DNA of 64,000 nucleotides from Sanguibacter suarezii NBRC 16159 (GTDB taxonomy: Bacteria; Actinomycetota; Actinomycetes; Actinomycetales; Cellulomonadaceae). The notes beneath the pieces were generated by a model that worked only from the letters and a program-made list of their open reading frames with translations, did not search any database and was not told the origin of the DNA. A program made the translations under genes and the position numbers. Shown piece after piece: positions 27,941 to 36,973 of this stretch (its first letter is position 1; each line of letters starts with the position of its first letter). The stretch covers positions 1 through 64,000 of the forward strand of contig NZ_BCRT01000008.1 in assembly GCF_001552735.1 (NCBI RefSeq), written 5' to 3'.

Positions 27941-28905
27941 GCACCGCGGTGGACTCCCGGCGCCCCACGGGTGACCCGGCAGGGTCGCCGCGCGGCGCGC
28001 AGCGCAAGAGCTCGGCGAGCCTGCGTCACCGGCTCGCCGAACGAGGCATCGACACCGGCCTGCTCATGCTCGTGCCGGCCGCGGTGTTCCTCATCGCCCT
28101 GTTCGTCTACCCCTTCACCTACGGCATCGGCCTGACCTTCCAGCCGTCGGTGCTCCAGCAGGAGAAGTGGGGCGGGGGGATCTTCGCCAACTACGTGGCG
28201 TTCTTCAAGGACCCCTTCATCTTCGACTCCATCTGGCTGACCATGCGTCTGGCGCTGCCGGCCGCGCTGTTCAATGTGCTGGTCTCGATCCCGGTGGCCT
28301 TCAAGCTGCGGGGGAAGTTCCGGGGCAAGCGCTTCATGACGACGCTGCTCGTCCTGCCGATCACCCTGGGCACCGTGCTCACCGCGCAGGGCCTGCTGAT
28401 CTTCGCCGGCCGCCAGGGGTGGCTCAACCGCTTCCTCATGGGCGCCGGGATCATCGACGAGCCGCTCCAGCTCGTCAACAACTACATCGGCGTGCTGTTC
28501 TCGCTGATCATCACCGGGTTCCCCTTCGCCTTCCTGCTCATCTCCTCCTACCTGTCGGGGATCGACCCGTCGCTGGAGGCCGCCGCCAGGACTCTCGGGG
28601 CGGACTGGAAGCAGCGGTTCCGCCGCATCATCCTGCCGCTGCTGGCGCCGGGGCTGGCGACGACGTTCATCCTCACCTTCGTGCTGGCGTTCTCGGTCTT
28701 CCCGTCTGCCCGGCTCGTCGGTGACGCGATGGGGTCCACCCGAGTCATGTCGCTCATGGCCTTCCGAGCCTTCGGAGAGCAGAACGACTACCCGATGGCC
28801 TCGACCATCGCGATCATGATGGGCGTCGTCGAGCTCGCCGTGATCGCTCTTGTGCTGCTGTGGAGGTCCTTCCTCTACAAGGGATCGACTGGAGGCAAGG
28901 GCTGA
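27937..28905 (+). CDS. ABC transporter permease 1 (uronate cluster)
   Basis: 322 residues, six predicted membrane helices after a charged N-terminus of about 40 residues. The EAA-like loop reads ISSYLSGIDPSLEAAARTLGA, characteristic of the PotB/CysT permease family. It starts with an ATGA overlap with the ATPase gene and ends in TGATG, overlapping the second permease start by one base. It should form the membrane channel with the next gene. Confidence 0.88.
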   Translation: MSTAVDSRRPTGDPAGSPRGAQRKSSASLRHRLAERGIDTGLLMLVPAAVFLIALFVYPFTYGIGLTFQPSVLQQEKWGGGIFANYVAFFKDPFIFDSIWLTMRLALPAALFNVLVSIPVAFKLRGKFRGKRFMTTLLVLPITLGTVLTAQGLLIFAGRQGWLNRFLMGAGIIDEPLQLVNNYIGVLFSLIITGFPFAFLLISSYLSGIDPSLEAAARTLGADWKQRFRRIILPLLAPGLATTFILTFVLAFSVFPSARLVGDAMGSTRVMSLMAFRAFGEQNDYPMASTIAIMMGVVELAVIALVLLWRSFLYKGSTGGKG

Positions 28906-29843
28906 TGGCTACCGACCTGATCGTGCAGGACCCGTCCGCGGACGCCTCCGCACCCCAGACCGGCCGGGTGCGCAGACGCGCCGCCGGCACCAGCCGGGCA
29001 CCGGGGGACAAGGCCCTGGTCGCTGCGCCCAGCACGTGGTTCGTGTGGGCCGGCATGGCTGCCTTCCTCGTCTTCCTGCTGGGGATCCTCAGCTCGGTGA
29101 TCGTGGACTCCTTCGGCAAGTCCTGGTTCGCCTCGTGGCTGCCGGAGAGCTTCACCACCGAGTGGTACTCCAAGTCCTGGGAACGGTTCGACCTCACCCA
29201 CGTCATCGGCGTGACCCTCGTGGTGGCGGTGTCCGTCGTCGTGCTCTCCGTGCTCATCGGGGTGCCGGCGGCCTACCTCCTCGCCCGGCGGGACTTCCCC
29301 GGCAAGAAGCTGCTCAGCCTGCTGTTCCTGCTGCCGATCCTCATGCCGCCGATCACCTTCGGCATCCCGCTGGCCACGGTCATGTACAACGTGGGCCTGG
29401 GGCGGACGCTGTGGGCGGTCATCCTCGTCAACCTCGTGCCGTCGGTGCCCTTCGTCATCATGACGATGACGCCGTTCATCGAGCAGATCAACCCCTCGAT
29501 CGAGAACGCCGCCCGGATGTGCGGGGCGAGCATGCGCCAGGTCTTCACCAAGGTCCTCGCGCCGCTGCTGGTCCCTGGCATCCTCGCGGCCGCGATCCTC
29601 GTGCTGGTCCGCACGGTGGGCATGTTCGAGCTGACCTTCCTGGTCTCCGGCCCGACGTCGGACACCCTCGTGGTGGCGATCTACCGCGCCATGACCAGCG
29701 CAGGTGGCGGCGAGGCCCGCCAGCTCGTCTCGGCCATGGCCGTCATGTACACCACGACGATGATGGTCATCCTCATCGTGGCTCTGCGCTTCGTGAACCC
29801 GACGCAGCTCGTCGCTCGCGTCAAAGACTCCCGAGAGGACTGA
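28905..29843 (+). CDS. ABC transporter permease 2 (uronate cluster)
   Basis: 312 residues, six predicted helices, with the EAA-type loop TPFIEQINPSIENAARMCGA (20 residues) typical of PotC-like permeases. The longer frame beginning at 28860 overlaps the upstream gene; ATG 28905 is coupled through TGATG. It ends one base before the start of the reductase gene region (GTG at 29845), so all five genes 25559-31446 look like one transcription unit. Confidence 0.88.
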   Translation: MATDLIVQDPSADASAPQTGRVRRRAAGTSRAPGDKALVAAPSTWFVWAGMAAFLVFLLGILSSVIVDSFGKSWFASWLPESFTTEWYSKSWERFDLTHVIGVTLVVAVSVVVLSVLIGVPAAYLLARRDFPGKKLLSLLFLLPILMPPITFGIPLATVMYNVGLGRTLWAVILVNLVPSVPFVIMTMTPFIEQINPSIENAARMCGASMRQVFTKVLAPLLVPGILAAAILVLVRTVGMFELTFLVSGPTSDTLVVAIYRAMTSAGGGEARQLVSAMAVMYTTTMMVILIVALRFVNPTQLVARVKDSRED

Positions 29844-29844
29844 T

Positions 29845-31446
29845 GTGACTACCGCACGCCTGAGCCTGGCCACCCTCGACGAGGCGACCTCCCGGCCCGC
29901 GGTCCGCGGGCCGGCCGTCGATCCCACCGCTGTGAGCGTGGGGATCGTGCACCTGGGGATCGGCGCCTTCCATCGGGCCCACCAGGCGGTCTTCACCGAG
30001 GACGCCGCGGCGGCCACGGGGGAGACCGGCTGGGGGATCCTCGGGGTGACCCAGCGCTCGGCCGCGGTGGTCGACCAGCTCGCCCCGCAGGACGGGCTCT
30101 ACGGGGTGCTCACCAAGGCCGCCGACTCCGCCTCGCTGCGGATCATCGGGTCGCTGCGCGGCGTCGCCTACCCGGGGACGGACACCCCCCAGGTCCTGGC
30201 GGCGCTCGCGGCACCGAGCACCCACGTGGTCACCCTGACCGTGACCGAGAAGGGGTACCGGGCCGGCGCGGACGGCGCCCTCGACCTGTCCGACGACGAC
30301 GTCCGCGCCGACCTGGCGGCTCTCGTCGCGCAGATGGGCTGGTCCGGCGCGGTCGCCGCGGGCGACGTGGCCGCGGTGCTGGCGGGCGGGGTGGACCCGG
30401 CACGCTCGCCGATCGGTCTGCTGGTGCGCGGACTGGCCCTGCGCCAGCTCGGCGGCGGCACCCCGATCACGGTCATGACCTGCGACAACATGGTGGACAA
30501 CGGGCGCGTGGTGCGTGCGCTGGTGCACCAGTTCGTCGAGGCCGGCGCGGCGCTCAGCGCCCAGGGGGAGGCGCCCGACGAGGGCGAGGAGCCGTGGGAG
30601 GAGCGGTGGGCCGAGCTGCGCACCTGGCTCGCCGCGTCGGTCACCTTCCCCTGCACCATGGTCGACCGGATCGTCCCGGCCACGACCGAGGCCGACCGCG
30701 CCGAGGCGACGGCCCTGACCGGGCTGCGCGACGACGGGCTCGTCGTGGCGGAGCCGTTCACGCAGTGGGTCATCGAGGACTCCTTCGCCGGTCCGCGCCC
30801 CGCCTGGGAGCGCGTCGGTGCGACGCTGACCGACGACGTCGCGCCGTACGAGCAGGCCAAGCTGCGGATGCTCAACGGGACCCACTCGCTGCTCGCCTAC
30901 CTCGGCGCCCTCACCGGGCACCGGCTCATCGCCGACGCGACGCTCGACCCCGAGCTCGAGGCTGCCGCCCGCGAGCTGCTCTTCGACGACGTCATCCCCA
31001 CCCTCGTCGCGCCGTCAGGTGTGGACCTGGCGGAGTACGCGGAGTCGCTCATCGAGCGGTTCGCGAACCCCGCGACCGGGCACACGACCATCCAGGTCGC
31101 CATGGACGGGTCGAAGAAGCTGCCCTTCCGGCTCCTGGGGACGGTCGCCGACCGGCTCGCGGCGGGCGCCGTCCCCGAGGGGGCCGCGCGGGCTGTCGCC
31201 GCGTGGATGGTGTTCGTCGCCCGTGGCCAGACCTTCGACGGTGCGCCGCTGGTGCTGGACGACCCGCTCGCCACCGAGCTGCGCCAGGCCGCGACCGGTC
31301 CCGAGGACGGGCTCGTCGCGCGGATGCTCACCCTCCGGCAGGTGTTCCCCGAGACGGTCGCCCAGCACGCGGGGTTCCGGGCCGCGACCGAGCGGCACGT
31401 CACGGACCTGCTGGGGCGCTTCGACCGGGTGGGCGCTCGCGTGTGA
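29845..31446 (+). CDS. uxuB: Fructuronate/tagaturonate reductase (mannitol dehydrogenase family)
   Basis: 533 residues of the polyol-specific long-chain dehydrogenase family: VGIVHLGIGAFHRAHQAVF (dinucleotide site), TLTVTEKGYRAG (catalytic Lys region), CDNMVDNGRVV, and LNGTHSLLAYLG. It should reduce D-fructuronate to D-mannonate, matching ManD, or D-tagaturonate to D-altronate, matching UxaA; the sequence does not decide between UxuB and UxaB. GTG start with GAGAGG upstream. Last gene of the transporter operon. Confidence 0.87.
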   Translation: MTTARLSLATLDEATSRPAVRGPAVDPTAVSVGIVHLGIGAFHRAHQAVFTEDAAAATGETGWGILGVTQRSAAVVDQLAPQDGLYGVLTKAADSASLRIIGSLRGVAYPGTDTPQVLAALAAPSTHVVTLTVTEKGYRAGADGALDLSDDDVRADLAALVAQMGWSGAVAAGDVAAVLAGGVDPARSPIGLLVRGLALRQLGGGTPITVMTCDNMVDNGRVVRALVHQFVEAGAALSAQGEAPDEGEEPWEERWAELRTWLAASVTFPCTMVDRIVPATTEADRAEATALTGLRDDGLVVAEPFTQWVIEDSFAGPRPAWERVGATLTDDVAPYEQAKLRMLNGTHSLLAYLGALTGHRLIADATLDPELEAAARELLFDDVIPTLVAPSGVDLAEYAESLIERFANPATGHTTIQVAMDGSKKLPFRLLGTVADRLAAGAVPEGAARAVAAWMVFVARGQTFDGAPLVLDDPLATELRQAATGPEDGLVARMLTLRQVFPETVAQHAGFRAATERHVTDLLGRFDRVGARV

Positions 31447-31482
31447 GCCCCGGGCCGGCGCGGTGCGGTCAGCGCGGTGCGG

Positions 31483-32049
31483 TCAGACCGCGGAGCGGAC
31501 CACCCGCGCCGGCGAGCCGACCACGACCGCGCCGGCCGGCACGTCCTTGGTGACCACCGACGCCGCACCGACGACGGCGTCGTCACCGATGGTCACCCCC
31601 GGCAGGACAGTGACGTTCGCGCCGAGCCAGACGTTGGAGCCGATGACGACGGGAGCGGGGTGCATGTCGCCCCGGTGCGCCGGGTCGAGAGCGTGGTTGA
31701 GCGTGGCCAGGACGACGTTGTGCCCGATGAGGCAGTCGTCGCCGATGACGATGCCGCCCTGGTCCTGGAAGCGGCACCCCGAGTTGATGAAGACGCGCTC
31801 GCCGATCCTGATGTTCTTGCCGAAGTCGGCCTGGAACGGCGGGAAGACCGTCACGGAGTCCTCGACCGGGCGACCGGTGAGCTCTGCCAGCAGCTCGCGC
31901 ACCCGGGCGGGCTCGTGGTAGCTCCCGTTGAGCTCGGCGCAGGTCCGCAGCGCCTGCTGGCTGACCTCGTGCATGACGGCGTGCAGCGGGGAGGCCGCGG
32001 TGATCGTGGTGCCGGCGTCGAGGTCGGCGAGGAGGTCGTCGAGGGTCAT
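31483..32049 (-). CDS. Maltose/galactoside O-acetyltransferase family protein
   Basis: 188 residues with a left-handed beta-helix of hexapeptide repeats (IVIGDDCLIGHNVVLATL, APVVIGSNVWLGANVTVLPG) and the active-site region LNHALDPAHR. The layout matches Maa/LacA sugar O-acetyltransferases using acetyl-CoA. The chosen ATG 32049 gives the usual MTLDDLLADLDAG-type start; the longer frame adds 17 codons. Convergent with uxuB with 36 bp between them and no other neighbour on its strand. Confidence 0.85.
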   Translation of the reverse strand: MTLDDLLADLDAGTTITAASPLHAVMHEVSQQALRTCAELNGSYHEPARVRELLAELTGRPVEDSVTVFPPFQADFGKNIRIGERVFINSGCRFQDQGGIVIGDDCLIGHNVVLATLNHALDPAHRGDMHPAPVVIGSNVWLGANVTVLPGVTIGDDAVVGAASVVTKDVPAGAVVVGSPARVVRSAV

Positions 32050-32165
32050 GAAGGGGCTCGCTCTCGCTGGGATGTGGGTCCCGGCCATCCTCCCAGACAC
32101 CCTCGACGGCAGGCTGGTCGCCGCCGCCAGGTGCCCCGCACGGACCGCTGCCCTACGGTGACGTC

Positions 32166-33119
32166 ATGACGGACCGGGCCCCTCTCCTCCTGCTGGACAC
32201 CGCCTCGCTCTACTTCCGCGCCTTCTACGGTGTGCCGAGCACGGTCACCGCCCCCGACGGCAACCCCGTCAATGCGGTCCGCGGGCTGCTGGACATGATC
32301 GCCCGCCTCGTCACCGACCGCCGGCCCGCGCGCCTGGTGGCCTGCTGGGACGACGACTGGCGCCCGACCTTCCGGGTCGAGGCCATCCCCACGTACAAGG
32401 CCCACCGGGTCGCCGAGGTGCGCCCGGACGGTGAGCAGGTCGAAGAGGTCCCCGACCTGCTCTCCCCGCAGGTCCCGATCATCGCCGACGTGCTCGCCGC
32501 CCTCGGCGTCGCCCGCGTCGGCGCGCCCGGCTACGAGGCCGACGACGTCATCGGCACCCTCGTCGCCCGGGAGCGCGCCCGGGCCGAGACGGACCGCTCG
32601 CCCATCGACGTCGTCACCGGTGACCGCGACATGTTCCAGCTCGTCGACGACGCCGCACAGGTCCGCGTGCTCTACACCCAGCGCGGCATCGCGAACCTTG
32701 AGGTGGTCGACCAGGCGCGCCTTGCCGAGAAGTACGCGGTCGCCTCGGGGCAGGCCTACGCAGACATGGCTGTGCTGCGCGGCGACGCCAGCGACGGGCT
32801 CCCGGGTGTGCCCGGGATCGGGGAGAAGACCGCCGCGGCGCTCATCGCCCGCTACGGCGACCTCGCGGGCGTCCTGGCCGCGCGCGACTCCGGCGACACG
32901 GGGATGACCGCCGGCCAGCGCACGCGTCTGCTCGAGGCGGCGGCCTACCTCGACGTCGCCCCCGCCGTCGTGCGGGTGGCCCCGGACGCACCCGTCGGGG
33001 ACGTCCACGACGCGCTGCCCGCCGCACCGGCCGACCCTGAGGCGCTCGGTGCGCTCGCCGAGCGATGGGGGCTGGCCTCGAGCGTGCGCCGGGTGCTGGC
33101 GGCCCTGGAGCGCGACTGA
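32166..33119 (+). CDS. Stand-alone 5'-3' exonuclease (PolA N-terminal type)
   Basis: 317 residues. The PIN-like FEN domain has LLLDTASLYFRAFYG, AYKAHR-like clamp residues (AIPTYKAHRV), GYEADDVIGT, the metal site TGDRDMFQLVDD, and the helix-hairpin-helix region ASDGLPGVPGIGEKTAAALI. It would remove flaps or RNA primers. Such free-standing copies occur in actinobacteria beside full-length DNA polymerase I. ATG 32166 lacks a clear ribosome site. Divergent from the acetyltransferase gene. Confidence 0.9.
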   Translation: MTDRAPLLLLDTASLYFRAFYGVPSTVTAPDGNPVNAVRGLLDMIARLVTDRRPARLVACWDDDWRPTFRVEAIPTYKAHRVAEVRPDGEQVEEVPDLLSPQVPIIADVLAALGVARVGAPGYEADDVIGTLVARERARAETDRSPIDVVTGDRDMFQLVDDAAQVRVLYTQRGIANLEVVDQARLAEKYAVASGQAYADMAVLRGDASDGLPGVPGIGEKTAAALIARYGDLAGVLAARDSGDTGMTAGQRTRLLEAAAYLDVAPAVVRVAPDAPVGDVHDALPAAPADPEALGALAERWGLASSVRRVLAALERD

Positions 33120-33194
33120 CGGGTCAGGCAGGGCAACGCCCGTCCGCTGCGCCGAGCCGGTGGCAGCGCGGCCGGTGAGGTCTAGGGTGAGCGG

Positions 33195-34928
33195 ATGGAG
33201 TACGCGGTCCTCGGTGTGGTCGGCATCCTCGTCGTCGTCGCAGTCTCGGCCTTTGCCTCGCGGCTCGCTGTCGCAGCCCCGTTGATCCTCGTGGTGGTCG
33301 GGATCGTCGCCAGCTTTGTCCCGGGCGTCCCGGACTTCGAGTTCCCGCCCGAGCTCATCCTGGCCGCCGTGCTCCCGCCGATCCTGTACTCCAACGCGGT
33401 CACCGTGCCGCTCGTGGACTTCCGCCGCAACCTCAAGGCGATCACCGGGTTGTCGGTCGTGCTGGTGCTCATCTCCGCCCTGGCCAGCGGTGCGCTGCTG
33501 TACTGGCTGCTCCCTGACCTGTCGCTGCCCGCCGCGATCGCGCTGGGCGCGGTCATCAGCCCGCCCGACGCCGTGGCGGCGACGTCGATCGGCAAGCGCC
33601 TGGGCCTGCCGCCGCGGCTGGTGACGTTGCTCGAGGGGGAGGGGCTGGTCAACGACGCCTCCGCCCTGGTGCTGCTGCGCTCAGCGGTCGCGGTCGCTGC
33701 CGCGACGACCGAGTTCCGACTGTGGGAGGTGGCTGCGGACTTCGCCTACGCGGTGGTCGCGGCGATCGCCATCGGGCTGGTCGTCGGGTACGTGACGGTC
33801 TGGGCGCGCTCGCGGCTCAACGACGCGGTGCTCACCACGACCATCTCCTTCGCGGTGCCCTTCGTGGCCTTCATCCCCGCGGAGGAGGTCCGCGCCTCGG
33901 GGGTGCTCGCCGTCGTGGTGGCCGGGCTCTACACCGGGCACCGCAGCGCAGTGATGTTCTCCGCCCAGGACCGGATCAGCGAGCGCACCAACTGGCGCAC
34001 CGCGCAGTTCGTGCTGGAGAACGGCGTCTTCCTGCTCATGGGCATCGAGCTCAAGGCTCTCGTGCAGGAGGTGCAGGAGGCGAACCTCGGGGTGTGGCAC
34101 GCGGTCTGGGTGGGGCTGCTCGCGACGGTGCTGCTCGTGCTGGTTCGTGGCGCCTTCGTGGTGCCGCTCATCGCCATGCTGCGCCGGGACCAGCGCCGCG
34201 CCGAGCAGGTCACCCCCTACCTGGACAGCGCCCTGGAACGCCTCGACGTCATCGACGAGCGTGAGGACAGTGCGAGCGACCGATCGACGCGGGCTCGCCG
34301 CTTCCTGTCCCGCAAACGGGCCGATGCGGAGTTCCTCACCTCCGAAGGTCTGGGGTGGCGCGGTGGGGTGGTCCTGGCGTGGTCGGGGATGCGCGGTGTG
34401 GTGACCCTCGCCGCTGCGCAGTCGCTGCCGAGCGACATCCCCTACCGCTCCGAGCTCATCCTCGTCGCCTTCACCGTCGCGATCGTCACGCTGCTCGGTC
34501 AGGGGCTCACCCTGCCGTGGGTCATCCGCAAGCTCGGCGTGGTCGGGTCGGACCGCGCGGCGGACCGTGCGGAGCTGGCGAACCTCTACCAGGAGATCGC
34601 CACGGTGGGGCTGGCTGCGCTGGACAACCCCGAGCTGCGCCGCGAGGACGGGGAGCTCTTCGACCCCGAGGTGGTGGAGCGGGTGCGTGAGGACAGCGTG
34701 ATGATGGGCGAGGCCGTCATCGAGCGCAGCGCCGACGACGACCGACGCCGTCCGCACGAGCAGCGCCGCGAGCTGCGGCTGCGGGTGCTGCAGGCCGAAC
34801 GGGCCGCCTTCCTCGACGCACGGGCGACGGGCAGCTACAGCTCGCGGATCCTCGATCGAGCCCAGCGCATGCTCGACCTGGAGGAGTCCCGCCTCATGCA
34901 GCTCGACGGGGAGCACGACCAGCACTGA
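33195..34928 (+). CDS. CPA1-family Na+/H+ antiporter
   Basis: 577 residues, about twelve membrane helices, with VISPPDAVAATSI and GEGLVNDASALVL, the two conserved motifs of the CPA1/NhaP group including the paired acidic-Asn helix; SGMRGVVTLAAAQSLP is also conserved. A charged cytoplasmic tail of about 140 residues (from residue 440) follows. It should exchange sodium or potassium for protons at the cytoplasmic membrane. It stands alone downstream of the exonuclease gene (75-bp gap). Confidence 0.92.
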   Translation: MEYAVLGVVGILVVVAVSAFASRLAVAAPLILVVVGIVASFVPGVPDFEFPPELILAAVLPPILYSNAVTVPLVDFRRNLKAITGLSVVLVLISALASGALLYWLLPDLSLPAAIALGAVISPPDAVAATSIGKRLGLPPRLVTLLEGEGLVNDASALVLLRSAVAVAAATTEFRLWEVAADFAYAVVAAIAIGLVVGYVTVWARSRLNDAVLTTTISFAVPFVAFIPAEEVRASGVLAVVVAGLYTGHRSAVMFSAQDRISERTNWRTAQFVLENGVFLLMGIELKALVQEVQEANLGVWHAVWVGLLATVLLVLVRGAFVVPLIAMLRRDQRRAEQVTPYLDSALERLDVIDEREDSASDRSTRARRFLSRKRADAEFLTSEGLGWRGGVVLAWSGMRGVVTLAAAQSLPSDIPYRSELILVAFTVAIVTLLGQGLTLPWVIRKLGVVGSDRAADRAELANLYQEIATVGLAALDNPELRREDGELFDPEVVERVREDSVMMGEAVIERSADDDRRRPHEQRRELRLRVLQAERAAFLDARATGSYSSRILDRAQRMLDLEESRLMQLDGEHDQH

Positions 34929-35026
34929 CCGTGACCTGAGCACCGGCCGGTCCCGCACCCAGGGCCGTGACCAGCGCGTCGACCCGGATGCTTGCGTGCT
35001 TGCGCAACAAGGCGAAAACTGGATGG

Positions 35027-36418
35027 ATGACTCATCCGCTGGAGCGTCCCGTCTACCGCCGGCTCTTCGCCGCGCAGGTGGTCTCGCTCGTGGGGACAGG
35101 GCTGGCGACGGTGGCGCTGAGCCTCGTGGCCTTCGACCTCGCCAGCGGGTCGGGCGGGTCCGGCAGCTCGGCGGGGCAGATCCTGGGGACCGCCTTCGCG
35201 ATCAAGATGGTCGCCTACGTCACGGTCGCGCCGCTCGCCTCCGCCGCCCTGACCCGGCTGCCCGCCCGCTCGGTCCTGGTCGCCGCGGACGCGGTGCGGG
35301 CCGGCGCCGCGATCATGCTGCCCTTCGTCGACCAGGTGTGGCAGGTCTACCTCCTCGTCGCTCTCCTCCAGGCCGCCTCGGCGACCTTCACCCCGACCTT
35401 CCAGGCCGTCGTCCCGCGGGTGCTCACCGACCGCGGGGAGTACACCGCAGCGCTGTCCCTGGCCCGGATGGCCGAGGACCTCGAGACGGTGCTGTCCCCG
35501 GTGCTGGCCGGCGGTCTGCTGCTGGTCGTCGCGGCGCCGACGCTCTTCGTCGGCACCGCGGCCGGCTTCGTCGCCTCGGCCCTGCTCGTGCTCTCCGTCG
35601 TGCTGCCACCGCCGCTGCGGTCCCTGGCGCCGGATGCGCCGCGCACCGCACGCGGCGCACGGTCTGCGCGCGGCGCAGAGTCCTTCGGCCAGCGGCTGCG
35701 GGGCGGGGGAGTGCTGCTCCTGGGCTCCGCCCCGCTGCGCGGTGCGCTGCTGCTCGGCCTCGCCGTCGCCGCAGCGGGGGCGCTGGTGCTCGTCCAGACG
35801 GTCGTCATCGTCCGGGAGGTCTTCGGGCTGGGGGCGTGGGCGCTGCCGGTCGCCCTCGCGGCCAACGGCCTCGGCTCGATCATGGCCGCCGCAGCGCTGC
35901 CCCGGGTGCTGGCTGCCCGGTCAGAGCGCGCGGTTATGCTCGCCGGCGCAGCCCTGACCGTCGCGGCGACGGCGCTGGTCCCCGCCGTGCTGACGGTCCG
36001 GGGCGAGGCCGGCCTCGTGCTGCTGTGCGCCGTGTGGGCCATGGTCGGGGCCGGATGGGCCGCCGCGGAGACCCCGGTCGGACGGCTCATCCAGGCCGAG
36101 ATCGCTCCGCGCGACCTGCCGGCGGCCTTCGCCGCCCAGTTCTCCCTGTCTCATGTCTGCTGGTTGATGACCTACCCGCTCGCGGGGTGGTTGGCCGTGA
36201 CGACGGCGCCCTGGGCGCTCGCGGCGCTCGGGCTGGTCGCCGTGTGCGGGGCGGCGGCGCTGTGGCCTGCGGGTCCGCCGACTCGGCCCGCTCAGCCGCG
36301 CCGGCTGCCCGCGAGCGCGGGGGTGAACGCTGCGCCCGGCGACGCCCTCGGTGCTGACGCAGCTGGGCGCGCTGCCCGAGGCGTGGACCCTGACTCCGTG
36401 ACAGCATGGCTGAGGTGA
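35027..36418 (+). CDS. MFS transporter coupled to an ArsR regulator
   Basis: 463 residues, about twelve helices, beginning HPLERPVYRRLFAAQVVSLVGTG as in the Bcr/EntS-like MFS_3 group; the motif A-like loop is weak. The ATG at 35027 is used, since the open frame's 20-codon upstream extension includes no transporter features. Its last 13 bases overlap the ArsR-family gene, so both are made from one message. The regulator's ligand pattern suggests nickel or cobalt, so metal efflux is a reasonable guess, though the transporter itself shows no diagnostic metal site. Confidence 0.82.
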   Translation: MTHPLERPVYRRLFAAQVVSLVGTGLATVALSLVAFDLASGSGGSGSSAGQILGTAFAIKMVAYVTVAPLASAALTRLPARSVLVAADAVRAGAAIMLPFVDQVWQVYLLVALLQAASATFTPTFQAVVPRVLTDRGEYTAALSLARMAEDLETVLSPVLAGGLLLVVAAPTLFVGTAAGFVASALLVLSVVLPPPLRSLAPDAPRTARGARSARGAESFGQRLRGGGVLLLGSAPLRGALLLGLAVAAAGALVLVQTVVIVREVFGLGAWALPVALAANGLGSIMAAAALPRVLAARSERAVMLAGAALTVAATALVPAVLTVRGEAGLVLLCAVWAMVGAGWAAAETPVGRLIQAEIAPRDLPAAFAAQFSLSHVCWLMTYPLAGWLAVTTAPWALAALGLVAVCGAAALWPAGPPTRPAQPRRLPASAGVNAAPGDALGADAAGRAARGVDPDSVTAWLR

Positions 36419-36834
36419 GCACAGGGCTGCGTGAGGGTGCGGGGACGCGGGGCACGGCTGGTGAGCCAGGGCCCGCGGCCGCTGGCGCGCTGACTGCCGG
36501 CTCGGCGTCGGATGTCGACGGGTCCGCGGACGGCGGCCTCAACGAGGCCGTCGACATCCTGCGCCTGCTCGCCGACCGGACCCGGCTGGAGATCCTCGTG
36601 CTGCTCAGCGAGGGTGAACGAGCGGTCGGGGCGATCGCGGCCGCCGTCGGGCGTCCTGTGCCAGGCGTCTCCCAGCACCTGGCCAAGCTGCGTGGCGGCC
36701 ATCTCGTCACCGCGCGGCGCGACGGGACGACCGTCTACTACGCCTTGAGCAGCGAGCATGTGGAAGCGCTGGTCACCAACGTCATCCAGCACAGCGAGCA
36801 CGTGGTCTACGCCGTCCCGCCGCACCACCGATGA
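36406..36834 (+). CDS. ArsR/SmtB-family regulator with KmtR-like metal ligands
   Basis: 142 residues. A disordered N-terminus of about 45 residues precedes the winged helix (ILRLLADRTRLEILVLLSEGE; PVPGVSQHLAKLRGGHLV). The C-terminal helix and tail carry His (SSEHVEAL), Glu-His (QHSEHVVYAV) and His-His (PPHHR). Their spacing (His, +13 Glu, +14 His, +22 and +23 His) reproduces the nickel/cobalt ligand set I recall for Mycobacterium KmtR (His88, Glu101, His102, His110, His111). Overlaps the MFS gene by 13 bases. Confidence 0.88.
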   Translation: MAEVSTGLREGAGTRGTAGEPGPAAAGALTAGSASDVDGSADGGLNEAVDILRLLADRTRLEILVLLSEGERAVGAIAAAVGRPVPGVSQHLAKLRGGHLVTARRDGTTVYYALSSEHVEALVTNVIQHSEHVVYAVPPHHR

Positions 36835-36856
36835 GGTACGTGACCTTCTCGGGCTG

Positions 36857-36885
36857 TTGACATCGAATGTCCTGTCTGTCAGGGT
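36857..36885 (+). promoter_or_regulatory. Candidate promoter of the rhamnogalacturonan gene
   Basis: TTGACA at 36857-36862, 17-bp spacer, CAGGGT at 36880-36885 (an acceptable actinobacterial -10). The operator palindrome begins ten bases downstream, so it would overlap the transcription start, as expected for repression. Confidence 0.6.
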
Positions 36886-36894
36886 CGATGCACA

Positions 36895-36912
36895 CCGGGA
36901 AGCGCTTCCCGG
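36895..36912. promoter_or_regulatory. Perfect 18-bp LacI-type operator
   Basis: CCGGGAAGCGCTTCCCGG, a perfect palindrome immediately after the candidate promoter. It shares GGGAAGCGCT with the fucO site (8156) and, one base longer, the lutA site (15046). Confidence 0.75.
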
Positions 36913-36961
36913 ATGAGGTGATCCCCGCACGTGAGCTCAGGGACGAGTCTGCATGCGGGAT

Positions 36962-36973
36962 TGAATCGATTCA
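36962..36973. promoter_or_regulatory. Second palindrome in the esterase-lyase leader
   Basis: TGAATCGATTCA, perfect 12-bp palindrome, 50 bp downstream of the first operator. It resembles the half-site of the arabinose-cluster operators (CGATTCA). The rest of the 36835-37237 leader shows no gene. Confidence 0.45.

Noticed and set aside
34982-35026. Upstream extension of the MFS gene
   Set aside because: The extra residues are Arg/Thr-rich without transporter features; ATG 35027 directly precedes the usual N-terminus.
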